A DNA stretch of 64,000 bases from Devosia neptuniae (GTDB taxonomy: Bacteria; Pseudomonadota; Alphaproteobacteria; Rhizobiales; Devosiaceae). Shown one piece after another: positions 32,189-43,868 of this stretch. The stretch covers positions 2,848,501-2,912,500 of the forward strand of contig NZ_CP104965.1 in the NCBI RefSeq assembly GCF_025452235.1, in the 5' to 3' direction. The number at the start of each line of letters is the position of its first letter. The first letter of the stretch is position 1. A program made the position numbers and the translations under genes. The notes beneath the pieces are model-generated. The model saw nothing but the letters and a program-made list of their open reading frames with translations. It ran no database searches and had not been told where the DNA came from.

Positions 32189-33205
32189 TCAAGCGACGCC
32201 GCCCGGAATGGGTGTCCCCACCGCCAGCAGCCCCTGATTGGCCAATTCCCCCCACAGCGCATCCGGAATTTTGGCGTCCCACCACTTGAGAATACCATCC
32301 AGCTCTTCGGGAGATTTCGGTCCCGGCAAGACATTGCACACCGCCGGATGCGTCAGCGGGAATTGCAAAGCCGCGGCGGGCAGGGCCACGCCAAAGTCCT
32401 GGCAGACGGTTTCCAGCGCCTTGACGCGGTCGACAATGGCCTGCGGCGCCTTGGCATAGTTGAAGGTGGAGCCGCCCACCAGAATGCCCGAATTGAACGG
32501 TCCACCGATCACCACCGAGGCGCCGCGCTCCAGGCATGTCGTCATGAAAGGACTGAGCGAAGTCTGTTCGAGCAAGGTATAGCGCCCGGCGAGCAGGAAC
32601 ACGTCCCAATCGCCCAGCGCAAAGGCGTCCATCAGCACCTGCCACTCATTGACGCCCAGCCCGATCGCCTTGACCGCGCCGCTGTCGCGCAGCTCCCGCA
32701 GGGCCCGATAGCCGCCGGTCTCGAGCTGCTTCCACAAGGGCTTGTTGCCCTCGATGCCATGGGTCGCCGTGCCAATATCGTGCACATAAAGAATATCGAC
32801 GCCATTCATGCCCAGCCGCTGCAGGCTGTCCTCATAGGAGCGCATCACGCCGTCATAGGAATAGTCATACACTTGGTCAAAGGGCAGGGGATTGACCCAG
32901 TTATGCGGCTCGCTCCACCCCGTCACCGGCTTGAGCTTGCGGCCCACCTTGGTCGAGAGCACCGTGCCGGCCCGGCGCTCCCGCAGTACGTCGCCGACCA
33001 GATGTTCGGAGCGGCCATAGCCATATTGAGGCGCCGTATCGACATAGTTTATCCCCACATCGAGGGCGTGGCTTATCGTGGCCCTCGCCTGGTCGGCCGG
33101 CACATCGGTGAAAATGCCGGCCAGGGAGGCGCAACCGAGCCCCAGTGTGGTGATTTCCAGACCGGTTTTACCGATCTGGCGCTTCTCGATTATGCGTGCC
33201 GTCAT
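32189..33205 (-). CDS. Aldo/keto reductase, aldose dehydrogenase-like
   Basis: The 338-residue enzyme shows LGLGCASLAGIFTDV, NYVDTAPQYGYGRSEHLVGD with catalytic Asp/Tyr, and STKVGRKLKP with the Lys. This matches the D-threo-aldose 1-dehydrogenase / L-fucose dehydrogenase subgroup, which oxidises sugars such as L-fucose or L-galactose to lactones. It follows the AraD1-type gene by 60 bases on the same strand, supporting a role in a non-phosphorylative sugar pathway. The exact sugar is not fixed by the sequence. Confidence 0.83.
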   Translation of the reverse strand: MTARIIEKRQIGKTGLEITTLGLGCASLAGIFTDVPADQARATISHALDVGINYVDTAPQYGYGRSEHLVGDVLRERRAGTVLSTKVGRKLKPVTGWSEPHNWVNPLPFDQVYDYSYDGVMRSYEDSLQRLGMNGVDILYVHDIGTATHGIEGNKPLWKQLETGGYRALRELRDSGAVKAIGLGVNEWQVLMDAFALGDWDVFLLAGRYTLLEQTSLSPFMTTCLERGASVVIGGPFNSGILVGGSTFNYAKAPQAIVDRVKALETVCQDFGVALPAAALQFPLTHPAVCNVLPGPKSPEELDGILKWWDAKIPDALWGELANQGLLAVGTPIPGGVA

Positions 33206-33265
33206 GACGTCCTCCCAGGTGAGGGATAACTGACATGTTAGTTGGCCGCCGTAAAGCCGCTGCGC

Positions 33266-34261
33266 TTAATAGACGTTGCCGACGATGACGGGATGCTCGG
33301 TTTCCACACGGATCGGGTTGCGCAGCGCCGCGCCGAACTGGGCTTCCTCAATCTCGAAAATATCGTTGGGCTTGGTCGAAATGCCGTCGGCAAAGCTCAG
33401 CGTTGCCGTGCCGAAGCAATGCACATGGATGTCGCCGGGATTGCGGAACAGCTCGTATTTGAAGTGGTGATATTCGAGGTTGGCGATGGTGTGGCTCATA
33501 TTGTCCTCGCCGCTGAGGAACGGCTTTTCCCAGATCACCTGGCCATCGCGCCAGATGCGCGACTTGCCCTCGATATGGGCCGGCAGATCGCCCAGCCGCA
33601 GTTCCGGCCCAAACGAGCAGGCGCGCAGCTTGGAGTGCGCCAGGTAGAGATAGTTGATCCGCTCGGTCACGTGATCGGAAAATTCATTGGCCAGGGCAAA
33701 GCCCAGCCGACGCGGCTGGCCATTGTGATCGATGAGATAGATGCCAGCGATTTCCGGCTCTTCGCCCGCGTCGAGCGCAAAGCTGGGCGAGGGAATGGGG
33801 TGGCCGGGATTGACCACGGTGTAGCCATTGCCCTTGTAGAACCATTCGGGCTGCACGCCCTTGGTGCCGTCTGTGGGCTTGCCGTTATCCAGGCCCATGC
33901 GGAACATCTTCATGGAATCGGTCAGGTTGTCCTCGGTCTTGGTGCCGTTGGACTTGTGCATGGCGTCGCGCGTTGCTGCGGAGCCCAGATGGGTTAGGCC
34001 CGTGCCTGTGACATAGAGATGGGCCGGATCAGGATGATCCACCGGCGCCAGCAGCCGGCCCTCGGCCAGCAACGCTGCCTTGTCGACCGTCTCGCCCAGT
34101 CCCTGCTGCGCAATCAGCGCGCCAATGCCGGTTTGAGCGGCAATGGCGGCCTGGGCCAGGGCATAGACGCTGGTCGCGCCATTGACCTGGCGTGTGACAT
34201 CGCCATCCACCGCGCCCACGGCTCGTTCGCCATTGAGATCGAAATACTGGATCAGATTCAT
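33266..34261 (-). CDS. AraD1 family (fumarylacetoacetate hydrolase fold) protein
   Basis: The 331-residue protein matches AraD1-type members of the FAH superfamily: LYVTGTGLTHLGSAATRDAM, KSNGTKTEDNLTDSMKMF, the metal-binding GEEPEIAGIYLID and the long LGFALANEFSDHVTE. Such enzymes act on 2-keto-3-deoxy sugar acids, for example in L-arabinose or L-fucose breakdown. It is the first gene of a pair with the sugar dehydrogenase-like reductase; a divergent ribB starts about 195 bases away. Confidence 0.82.
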   Translation of the reverse strand: MNLIQYFDLNGERAVGAVDGDVTRQVNGATSVYALAQAAIAAQTGIGALIAQQGLGETVDKAALLAEGRLLAPVDHPDPAHLYVTGTGLTHLGSAATRDAMHKSNGTKTEDNLTDSMKMFRMGLDNGKPTDGTKGVQPEWFYKGNGYTVVNPGHPIPSPSFALDAGEEPEIAGIYLIDHNGQPRRLGFALANEFSDHVTERINYLYLAHSKLRACSFGPELRLGDLPAHIEGKSRIWRDGQVIWEKPFLSGEDNMSHTIANLEYHHFKYELFRNPGDIHVHCFGTATLSFADGISTKPNDIFEIEEAQFGAALRNPIRVETEHPVIVGNVY

Positions 34262-34456
34262 ATGTGTTCCTCCCGCGGGGCGGCCCGGCGGGCCAGACTG
34301 GTGGCAGGCATAGAACGCAACAGGGGTACTCTAGGCAAGCCCAAAAATCATACTAATAAAATCTTGCCGCACCTGCGCCTTGCGTTGGATTGTGCCAAGT
34401 CCCTGGCGTCTCTATATCCAGGGCTGCGCCAGGGCGGCGCCGGGGATGACTTGACC

Positions 34457-35575
34457 ATGCTGGATAGCGTCGAAAGTGCGCTCGCGGCGATTGCCGCAGG
34501 TGAACTCGTGGTGGTGGTGGACGATACCGACCGCGAGAACGAGGGCGACCTGATCATGGCGGCCAGCAAGGCGACGCCGGAAAAGATCGCCTTCATGATC
34601 CGCCACACCAGCGGCATCATCTGCGTGCCCATGACGCTCGAGCGCGCCGCCGCGCTCAATCTCGATCCCATGGTCGCCAACAATATCGATCCATTCCGCA
34701 CGGCCTTCACTGTCACGGTCGACTATCGCGTCGGCATGACCACCGGCATTTCCGCCACCGAGCGGACCGCGACGATCCGGGCGCTGGCCGGCGGCAATGC
34801 GCATGCTGGCGATTTCATCCGCCCCGGCCATATCTTTCCGCTGCTGGCCCGCGAGGGCGGCGTGCTCGCCCGCTCCGGCCATACCGAGGCGGGTATCGAT
34901 TTGGCCCGCATGGCTGGGCTTGAGCCGGCCGGCGTGCTGGCCGAAGTGGTCAATGACGACGGCACCGTCAAGCGCCTGCCCGAACTGATCGCCTTCGCTC
35001 AGGAGCACAATCTCAAGATCATCTCGATCGAGGATTTGATTTCCTATCGTTTGACACAGGAAAAGTTCCTCTCGCGCCAGGCCGTCGTGCCCACCATGGT
35101 GGCTGGCTTGCCCGCCGTGGCCTATGCCTATCAGACCCCGTTCGATCCCGTGCAGCAGGTGGCTTTGGTGCTGGGCGACGTCGAGGGCAAGAGCAACGTG
35201 CCGTGCCGCATCGTGCGCGAGCAGCCCTTGCGCGATCTGCTGGGCCGGGCCGCCGGCGATGCCGATCCGGTGGAACGCGCCGTGGCCGAAATCATCGCCC
35301 GCGGCGGCACTGGCATTGTCCTCCTGCTCCGCGGTGCCTCGGCCGGAGACCGTGAAGAGGATAGCCGCCGCTCCCCGACCCAGGACGGGCAGGGCGGCGA
35401 GCATCACGGCAGCGCCGTCAAGCGCATGAAGGGCTGGCGCGAGATTGGCGTGGGCTCGCAGATGCTGCGCGATCTGGGCGTCAAATCCATTGCCCTGATG
35501 ACCACCTCCGGCCGCCAATATGTCGGCCTGGGCGGCTTTGGCCTCGAAATCGGGGAAACGATTCTGCTCTCCTGA
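34457..35575 (+). CDS. ribB: 3,4-dihydroxy-2-butanone 4-phosphate synthase with degenerate GTP cyclohydrolase II-like domain
   Basis: The 372-residue protein makes the four-carbon unit of riboflavin from ribulose 5-phosphate. The N-terminal domain has DDTDRENEGDLIMAA and ARSGHTEAGIDLARMAGL. The C-terminal part (from about residue 205) has the GTP cyclohydrolase II fold, but the zinc-cysteine signature is replaced by GDVEGKSNVPCRIV, so that activity is probably lost, as in many alphaproteobacteria. The start at 34457 gives MLDSVESALAAI; a longer frame upstream is not supported. No FMN riboswitch was seen. Confidence 0.9.
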   Translation: MLDSVESALAAIAAGELVVVVDDTDRENEGDLIMAASKATPEKIAFMIRHTSGIICVPMTLERAAALNLDPMVANNIDPFRTAFTVTVDYRVGMTTGISATERTATIRALAGGNAHAGDFIRPGHIFPLLAREGGVLARSGHTEAGIDLARMAGLEPAGVLAEVVNDDGTVKRLPELIAFAQEHNLKIISIEDLISYRLTQEKFLSRQAVVPTMVAGLPAVAYAYQTPFDPVQQVALVLGDVEGKSNVPCRIVREQPLRDLLGRAAGDADPVERAVAEIIARGGTGIVLLLRGASAGDREEDSRRSPTQDGQGGEHHGSAVKRMKGWREIGVGSQMLRDLGVKSIALMTTSGRQYVGLGGFGLEIGETILLS

Positions 35576-35615
35576 CGTCCCGGGCCTGTTTTCTTATTTT
35601 GTTCTGGTTCCCTAC

Positions 35616-35642
35616 TTGACACTCGGGAAACAAAATGAGAAC
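35616..35642 (+). promoter_or_regulatory. recA promoter with LexA-type SOS box
   Basis: A TTGACA -35 element (35616-35621) is followed by AAAC-N7-GAAC (35628-35642), one base from the alphaproteobacterial LexA box GAAC-N7-GAAC. The box lies where a repressor would cover the spacer and -10 region. It is about 83 bases before the recA ATG. Confidence 0.6.
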
Positions 35643-35724
35643 AAATAGGGCACATTAAATGGACAGCGACCTGCGGTGCCAACGCGTTGCGCGGCCCCCC
35701 AGAGCGTGAAATAAGGAGAGAACT

Positions 35725-36795
35725 ATGGCTAGCTCGCCGCTTCGCGTTGTTGAGGGTGGAACGATGGATAAAGAAAAGGCACTTGCCGCTGCACTCGGCC
35801 AGATCGAGCGCAGCTTTGGCAAGGGCTCGATCATGCGGCTGGGCGAGGCTGCATCGATCGAAGTGGAGGCCATCTCCACCGGTTCGCTCGGCCTCGACAT
35901 CGCTTTGGGCATTGGTGGCCTGCCCAAGGGCCGCATTGTCGAGATTTTCGGGCCGGAAAGCTCCGGTAAAACTACGCTGGCGCTGCATGTCATTGCCGAG
36001 GCGCAGCGTGCCGGTGGCATTTGCGCCTTCGTCGATGCGGAACATGCGCTCGATCCGATCTATGCCCGCAAGCTGGGCGTCAATGTCGATGATCTGCTGA
36101 TCTCCCAGCCCGATGCTGGCGAGCAGGCTCTGGAAATCACCGATACTCTGGTGCGTTCCGGCGCCATCGATGTGCTGGTGGTCGATTCGGTAGCGGCGCT
36201 GACGCCGCGTGCGGAACTCGAGGGCGAGATGGGCGATTCTCTTCCCGGTTTGCAGGCCCGCCTGATGAGCCAGGCTATGCGCAAGCTGACCTCGTCGATT
36301 TCCAAGTCGAAATGCCTGGTCATCTTCATCAACCAAATTCGCATGAAGATCGGCGTGATGTACGGTTCGCCCGAAACCACGACGGGCGGTAACGCGCTCA
36401 AGTTCTATGCTTCGGTCCGTCTCGACATTCGCCGGATCGGCGCGATCAAGGATCGCGAAGAAATCGTGGGCAACCAGACCCGCGTGAAGGTGGTCAAGAA
36501 CAAGCTGGCGCCCCCGTTCCGCCAGGTCGAATTCGACATCATGTATGGCGAAGGTATTTCCAAGACCGGCGAGTTGATCGATCTGGGCGTCAAGTCCGGC
36601 ATTGTCGAGAAATCCGGCGCTTGGTTCTCCTGGGATAGCCAGCGTCTGGGGCAGGGCCGCGAGAATGCGCGCCAGTTCCTCAAGGACAATCCGGATGCAG
36701 CGGCGACCATCGAACGCGGTGTGCGCGAAAGCTCGGGCCTGCTTGGCGAAGTGCTGCTGGTCTCGGGTGGTGACGAAGAAACCACCGACGAATAG
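35725..36795 (+). CDS. recA: Recombinase RecA
   Basis: The 356-residue DNA strand-exchange protein has Walker [13 protein letters not shown] (76 onward), the Walker B region [20 protein letters not shown], the DNA-binding loop [20 protein letters not shown] and an acidic C-terminus (GGDEETTDE). It repairs breaks and triggers LexA self-cleavage. AAGGAG precedes the ATG by 7 bases, and a LexA-type box lies in the promoter. A terminator follows. Confidence 0.98.
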   Translation: MASSPLRVVEGGTMDKEKALAAALGQIERSFGKGSIMRLGEAASIEVEAISTGSLGLDIALGIGGLPKGRIVEIFGPESSGKTTLALHVIAEAQRAGGICAFVDAEHALDPIYARKLGVNVDDLLISQPDAGEQALEITDTLVRSGAIDVLVVDSVAALTPRAELEGEMGDSLPGLQARLMSQAMRKLTSSISKSKCLVIFINQIRMKIGVMYGSPETTTGGNALKFYASVRLDIRRIGAIKDREEIVGNQTRVKVVKNKLAPPFRQVEFDIMYGEGISKTGELIDLGVKSGIVEKSGAWFSWDSQRLGQGRENARQFLKDNPDAAATIERGVRESSGLLGEVLLVSGGDEETTDE

Positions 36796-36819
36796 TCATC
36801 CTGCCCATGCAAGACATTT

Positions 36820-36857
36820 GGGAGGTGGCGCGAAGGCGCTGCCTCCTTTGCTTTTTC
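36820..36857 (+). terminator. Terminator of recA
   Basis: GGAGGTGGCGC and GCGCTGCCTCC pair (two G-U pairs) around a GAAG loop, followed by TTTGCTTTTT, 25 bases after the recA stop. Confidence 0.8.
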
Positions 36858-36981
36858 GGCCACGATTGGCTGCTCTAGATGCCCTCTTGCTGCCGCAATG
36901 CTGGACAGAGGCGTAAACCCCGCGATAGAAAGCCCGCGACCTTCTGCGGCGCGCTCGCGCCATTCCGATGAAAGCCTGTTG

Positions 36982-39627
<2,646 letters not shown>

Positions 39628-39636
39628 AAATATCAA

Positions 39637-39669
39637 GACCTCATCCTGCGCTTGTCGCAGGGTGAGGTC
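39637..39669 (+). terminator. Hairpin after alaS, half-copy of repeat family A
   Basis: GACCTCATCCTGCG-CTTGT-CGCAGGGTGAGGTC forms a 14-bp stem with one mismatch, 9 bases after the alaS stop. The sequence is closely related to the arms at 31177-31269. It probably terminates alaS and, on the other strand, the convergent EamA gene. Confidence 0.6.
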
Positions 39670-39674
39670 ATTGC

Positions 39675-40559
39675 CTACAGGCCGGTGCGGTAGAAGAACA
39701 GCCGCGGCTTCCAGACGATCTTGATCTTGTCGGTCAGCACATTGGCAAGGCCCGCAGTCAGCACAATGACGAGGCCGACAATGGCCACCCAGTCGGGGTA
39801 CTCGCCAAAAAACGCCGCGCCGAACACGATGGCCCAGATCAATTGGCTATATTGCACCGGCGCCAACAGATTGGCCGGCGATCGCTTCGCCGCCGAAATC
39901 AGCAGCAGCCCGCCAGTGCCGCCCATCAGGCCGATGCCGACAAACACTGCCAATTGCTCGAGCGACGGCAGCACGAAAAACGGGATCATCAGCAGCCCGT
40001 TGACCAGGCCCGAATAGATCACCTGCAGCCCCACCAGGCTCACCCGACGCTCCCGCGGCGCAACATGCCGCAGGATGATGGTGGTCACGCCGCCGAAAAA
40101 CACGCTGCAGAATATCGCCAGATGCCCCAGCTGCAGCTCGCGCACGCCGGGGCGGATCACCAGCACGACGCCGAGAAAGCTGATGATCAGCAGCAGCCAG
40201 CGATGCACCGCCACATGTTCCTTGAGCACCAGCACGCCGAGCAGGGTGACCATGATCGGCGTCAGGAAACCCACGGCATAGACGTCGGCAAACGGAATGT
40301 GGGTAAAGGCATACATGACGCAGGCCGTGCCACCGATTGCCGTGGCGCAGCGCAGATGCACCAGAAAGGGGTGCTTGAGCTTGTAGAGGTCGCGCCAGCG
40401 CTCATTGCGCTTGGTCAGCATGGCGGGAATGATCGAAAAACTGGTCGTAAAGAACGCGATCTCGAAAACCGACATGGCGGGGCCGGTTGCCTTGATCAGG
40501 GCGTCGGCCATTGAAAAGCTGGCATAGGCCAAAAAGGCCAGAATGACGCCGACCGGCAT
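39675..40559 (-). CDS. EamA/DMT family transporter
   Basis: The 294-residue protein has ten predicted membrane helices in two EamA halves of the drug/metabolite transporter family: VGVILAFLAYASFSMADALI, ATAIGGTACVMYAFTHIPFA and WAIVFGAAFFGEYPDWVAI. The start at 40559 matches the family length; the upstream 58 codons are Pro-rich and overlap non-coding sequence. It is a paralogue of the next gene and transcribed the same way. Substrate unknown. Confidence 0.83.
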   Translation of the reverse strand: MPVGVILAFLAYASFSMADALIKATGPAMSVFEIAFFTTSFSIIPAMLTKRNERWRDLYKLKHPFLVHLRCATAIGGTACVMYAFTHIPFADVYAVGFLTPIMVTLLGVLVLKEHVAVHRWLLLIISFLGVVLVIRPGVRELQLGHLAIFCSVFFGGVTTIILRHVAPRERRVSLVGLQVIYSGLVNGLLMIPFFVLPSLEQLAVFVGIGLMGGTGGLLLISAAKRSPANLLAPVQYSQLIWAIVFGAAFFGEYPDWVAIVGLVIVLTAGLANVLTDKIKIVWKPRLFFYRTGL

Positions 40560-40653
40560 CGCAATATCCAAAATATGAAGAGGACTCGGGGAAACAAATC
40601 TACCATACGAGTTTGCCGCGAAGCCGTCGACCGCCGAAAGCCCAGCAAACCCG

Positions 40654-41583
40654 CTAAATTTCGGGGCCCTGCACCTCGGTAATATTGGTCTTGGGGCCGG
40701 GTCGGGCGCGGTATTCGGCAAAGCGCCCGGCAATGCGGGCGCGAGCGCCGTCGATGAACACGTTGACGAGCCCGCTAAGGATCACCACGGCGAGACCCGC
40801 ATAGGCGAGCAGATCGGGGTGCTCGGCATAGAAATAGGCGCCCAGGCCGATGGCCCAGACGATCTGCACATACTGCACGGGCGCGACCTGGCTGGCCGGG
40901 GCGTTGCGCGTGGCGGCAATCAGCAGGATATGGCCCATGCCGATAAAGCTGCCGCTGGCGAGCAGCAGGGCAAATTGCTGCCAGTTCGGCATGATGAAGC
41001 TGGGCGCCATGAGCAGGGCATTGACCACCAGTAGATAGAGCGCGGGCAGGGCGATTAGGCTGACGCGCTTTTCCTCGCTCGCCACAATGCGCAGCACGGT
41101 GGTGGTGGTCGCGCCGAAAAAGGCGCAGCCCAGAGCCGCCAGGTGCCCCAGTTCCAATTCGCGAAAGCCGGGCCGCACCACGAGCATGACGCCGGCAAAA
41201 CCAGCCAGCAGCATGGTCCAGCGCATGGCATGGACGCGCTCCTTGAGCAGCAGCACCGACATGACCGTGATGAACAGCGGCATCATGAAGACCAGCGAAT
41301 AGGTCTCGGCAAAGGGGATGGTAACGAAGGCGAAGGTCACCAGCGACGAAGACGCCACGCCGCTGAACGAGCGCAGATGCACGAGCGCAGGATGCTTGAG
41401 CCGGAAACTGTCGCGCCAGCGTTCGCCCTTGGGCTTGGCGAACATGGCCGGCACCAGCGAGAACAGGGCGATGAAAAAGCCGATCTCGAACACGCTGAGC
41501 GTCTGCCCGAAACCCTTGATGATTGCGTCACCGCAGGCATAGATCGAATAGGCGGCAATCGCGTAAAGCACGCCGATCGGCAT
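40654..41583 (-). CDS. EamA/DMT family transporter
   Basis: The 309-residue protein is a paralogue of the previous gene: GVLYAIAAYSIYACGDAIIK, FAFVTIPFAETYSLVFMMPL and WAIGLGAYFYAEHPDLLAYA line up with it segment by segment. Both have SVFEIxFF after the first helix and ERWRDxxxLKHP in the loop. A tandem duplication is likely. The C-terminal tail is longer and charged. Substrate unknown. Confidence 0.83.
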   Translation of the reverse strand: MPIGVLYAIAAYSIYACGDAIIKGFGQTLSVFEIGFFIALFSLVPAMFAKPKGERWRDSFRLKHPALVHLRSFSGVASSSLVTFAFVTIPFAETYSLVFMMPLFITVMSVLLLKERVHAMRWTMLLAGFAGVMLVVRPGFRELELGHLAALGCAFFGATTTTVLRIVASEEKRVSLIALPALYLLVVNALLMAPSFIMPNWQQFALLLASGSFIGMGHILLIAATRNAPASQVAPVQYVQIVWAIGLGAYFYAEHPDLLAYAGLAVVILSGLVNVFIDGARARIAGRFAEYRARPGPKTNITEVQGPEI

Positions 41584-41667
41584 GATAAATCCGGAAAAAT
41601 CGAGGACAGGCAGGAGTATGACCTTAAGGCCGCTCCTTGCCTGCGTCGATGGGCATTATGCCGGCAA

Positions 41668-42402
41668 TCAGTCGTCGAGCGAAATGTCGCCGCCGCTCGA
41701 TGAGTCGAAATCGGTCTGGGCTGGATTGCCCTCTATGTCGATATCGCCGCCGCTTGAGGCTTCAGCTTTGACGCTTTGGCTGGCATGCACGGCAATGTCC
41801 GCCCCGCTGGAGGCTCCGGCTATAGCCGTGGCGCAGACCAGGTCGCCGGCGTCGATCCCAGAGCCGCTCGAGGCTTCGGCGTCAATGCTGGTGCAGGTGC
41901 CGGAGAGATCGATGCTAGCGCCGCTCGAGGCACCGGCGCGAACCGCGCCGAGGGTCGCGCCGGTCAACTTGACGTCGGCGCCGCTCGATGCCTCCAGATC
42001 AAGCTGGTCGGATTTGATGCCGGTGGCGCGCACGTCCGCGCCGGAGCTAGCCGAAACGCCGGAGATGGCGGGCAGGGTGATGTTGATGGTGACCGCATTG
42101 CCGCTGTTGAGCAGCATACCGACCAGCCCGCCGCTGATGATGAAATCGAGGAAATCCTGATCGAGGCGGGCGGTGAGCACGCCATCGGCGACGCTGAGTT
42201 CGAGATTGTTGAGGGCATCGGCGCTGCCTGACTCAGCGCGAACAGCGAAGCTGTCGCCAATGGTCACGACGGCATCTAGCCCGGTGGCGATATCGATGCG
42301 GTCGAAATTGTTCAGCGCGAAATCGCGGCTTTCCGCCTTGGCCGCACCTCCGAATGTCAATCCAATCGCCGTGGCGAGTGCAAGTGTGGCAATGGTCCGC
42401 AT
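41668..42402 (-). CDS. GIN domain (DUF2807) exported protein
   Basis: The 244-residue protein has a signal peptide (LALATAIGLTFGGAAKAE) and a right-handed beta-helix-like DUF2807/GIN domain in which each rung carries SSGAD or SSGGD: VSASSGADVRATG, LEASSGADVKLTG, AGASSGASIDLSG, AEASSGGDIDIEG. The N-terminal FDRIDIATGLDAVVTIG is the family opening. Such proteins are secreted or periplasmic adhesin-head-like proteins of unknown role. It follows the FadL-like gene on the same strand after a terminator. Confidence 0.85.
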   Translation of the reverse strand: MRTIATLALATAIGLTFGGAAKAESRDFALNNFDRIDIATGLDAVVTIGDSFAVRAESGSADALNNLELSVADGVLTARLDQDFLDFIISGGLVGMLLNSGNAVTINITLPAISGVSASSGADVRATGIKSDQLDLEASSGADVKLTGATLGAVRAGASSGASIDLSGTCTSIDAEASSGSGIDAGDLVCATAIAGASSGADIAVHASQSVKAEASSGGDIDIEGNPAQTDFDSSSGGDISLDD

Positions 42403-42471
42403 AGTCTTCGCTCCCTCGTTGACTGCCTGGCATATGGTGGTTGGCGGCGGTCGCTCAAGAGAGCTTGGCGA

Positions 42472-42496
42472 TATAAAGGGGCCGGAGCATGGCCCC
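42472..42496 (-). terminator. Terminator of the FadL-like gene
   Basis: On the minus strand GGGGCC-ATGCTCC-GGCCCC is followed by TTTATA, 11 bases after the stop codon. Confidence 0.65.
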
Positions 42497-42507
42497 GACC
42501 CGCTGTC

Positions 42508-43626
42508 CTAGAACGATGCCTTGGCGCTGAAGCTGAAGGCCAGGACGCTGCCGATATCCCAGGTTTCCCCCAGCGCATTGGTGCCCGCTTCGATCATGGA
42601 ATAGGACACGCCGCCGGACAGTTCGAAATTTGCGCTGGGCTTATAGGCGGCGCCCAGGTTGGCGCCCCAGCGATCGGCCTGCGTGCCATTGGCCAGGATT
42701 CCGGCGCCGTTTTGGCGCGACGTGCCCTTGTCCCAGACCAGGCCGGCGAGGATTGTCAGGTCCTCGGTGAGTTGGTGACCAACGCCGGCCGATACAGTCC
42801 AGCCGTCCTCGTAGTTGAGCACAGTGGTCAAGGTGGGGCCGGGCGTGGTCACCGTCAGTGCATCGACCACGGACCAGTCCACCCACTTGATCCCGCCCAG
42901 CACCAGCCAGCCGGGTGCGATGCCGCTCTGCGCCTTGACCTCAAAGGCCTGGGGCGTGGTGACGCTGGCTGCCGCCGGCAGACCTGCCGCAAAGGTGCCG
43001 GACAGGTCGTAATCGATGGGGGCATTGTAGATGGCGCTGACGCGCAAAGCCATTTCGGGCACTTCATAGGCCGCGCCGATGCGCCAGCCAAAGCCGTTTC
43101 CGTCCAGCTCGACCGGGAGCGTTCCCAGGGTCGGGCCGGGCAGCAGAGCGGGGACCAGGGCTTCATAATTAAGGCTTTGCGCCGAAACGCCGCCGATAAT
43201 GCTGAGGCTGCCGGGGCCGACGTCAAAGCCATAGGAGCAGGTCAGGCCCAGATCGTTGGACCAGATGCGTTCGCGGGCCGACTGGCCGGTGACTGCGGCA
43301 TAGGTCAGCAGACGGTCGGTGCCCGAACCCCATGGATTTTGCGCCGAAACCAGGCAGGAAACGTTCTCGAACAGATCCCCCTTGGCGGCGAAGTTGTAAT
43401 AGGTGCGGTTGGACGAGGTGGCGACAGTGCCCAGGCCAGGCGCGGCAAGGCTGGTAATGTCATGGTCGATAATGACCCGGGTCACCGTGCCCTTGCCGAC
43501 ATAGGTGCCGGGGTCGAACAACAGGTCCCAATTATAGCCATTGGCTTCGAGGCCCCCGGCATGGGCTGCGCCCATGCTCGAGGCGGCAAGCAGTGCGGCC
43601 AGCGCGATGCTGCGAATACGTGGCAT
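42508..43626 (-). CDS. OmpP1/FadL family outer membrane transporter
   Basis: The 372-residue protein has a signal peptide (LAALLAASSMGAAHAGG) and a beta-barrel pattern of alternating strands ending in a C-terminal Phe (SFSAKASF), which is the outer-membrane insertion signal. Segments such as LSGTFAAGLPA and WLVLGGIKWVDWSVV match FadL-type long-chain fatty acid or hydrophobic compound channels. The upstream region has a perfect 12-bp palindrome typical of fatty-acid or acyl-CoA regulons. Confidence 0.82.
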   Translation of the reverse strand: MPRIRSIALAALLAASSMGAAHAGGLEANGYNWDLLFDPGTYVGKGTVTRVIIDHDITSLAAPGLGTVATSSNRTYYNFAAKGDLFENVSCLVSAQNPWGSGTDRLLTYAAVTGQSARERIWSNDLGLTCSYGFDVGPGSLSIIGGVSAQSLNYEALVPALLPGPTLGTLPVELDGNGFGWRIGAAYEVPEMALRVSAIYNAPIDYDLSGTFAAGLPAAASVTTPQAFEVKAQSGIAPGWLVLGGIKWVDWSVVDALTVTTPGPTLTTVLNYEDGWTVSAGVGHQLTEDLTILAGLVWDKGTSRQNGAGILANGTQADRWGANLGAAYKPSANFELSGGVSYSMIEAGTNALGETWDIGSVLAFSFSAKASF

Positions 43627-43697
43627 GTAGAATCCTCCCAGATTTAGTGCGGCATATTTTCGCCGCTTCGTCCGTCGGGCCGTTTGCCGGCCACGTT

Positions 43698-43709
43698 GAC
43701 GTTAACGTC
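43698..43709. promoter_or_regulatory. Palindromic operator candidate upstream of the FadL-like gene
   Basis: GACGTTAACGTC is a perfect 12-bp palindrome, 72 bases before the start. Its ACGTTAACGT core resembles what I recall of MerR-type LiuR sites in proteobacterial acyl-CoA and branched-chain amino-acid degradation genes; the assignment is tentative. Confidence 0.4.
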
Positions 43710-43810
43710 TAGTAGGTCTTGTTTGCGGCAGGTCGTCAACCGGCGCGGCCGTCGGATTAAGACTAAAATGTGTCATTGACGCAGGGGTGCAACACTGTTG
43801 CGCGAACGGC

Positions 43811-43845
43811 ACAAACAAAAAGGCCGGAGCAATGCTCCGGCCTTT
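43811..43845 (-). terminator. Terminator of icd
   Basis: On the minus strand AAAGGCCGGAGC-ATT-GCTCCGGCCTTT forms a perfect stem followed by TTGTTTG, 24 bases after the icd stop. Confidence 0.88.
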
Positions 43846-43868
43846 CGGTATCTATCGGCTTGTGGCGG

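Noticed and set aside
34262..34456. FMN riboswitch upstream of ribB
   Set aside because: The conserved RFN words and paired arms were looked for and not found; only a promoter-sized divergent gap remains.
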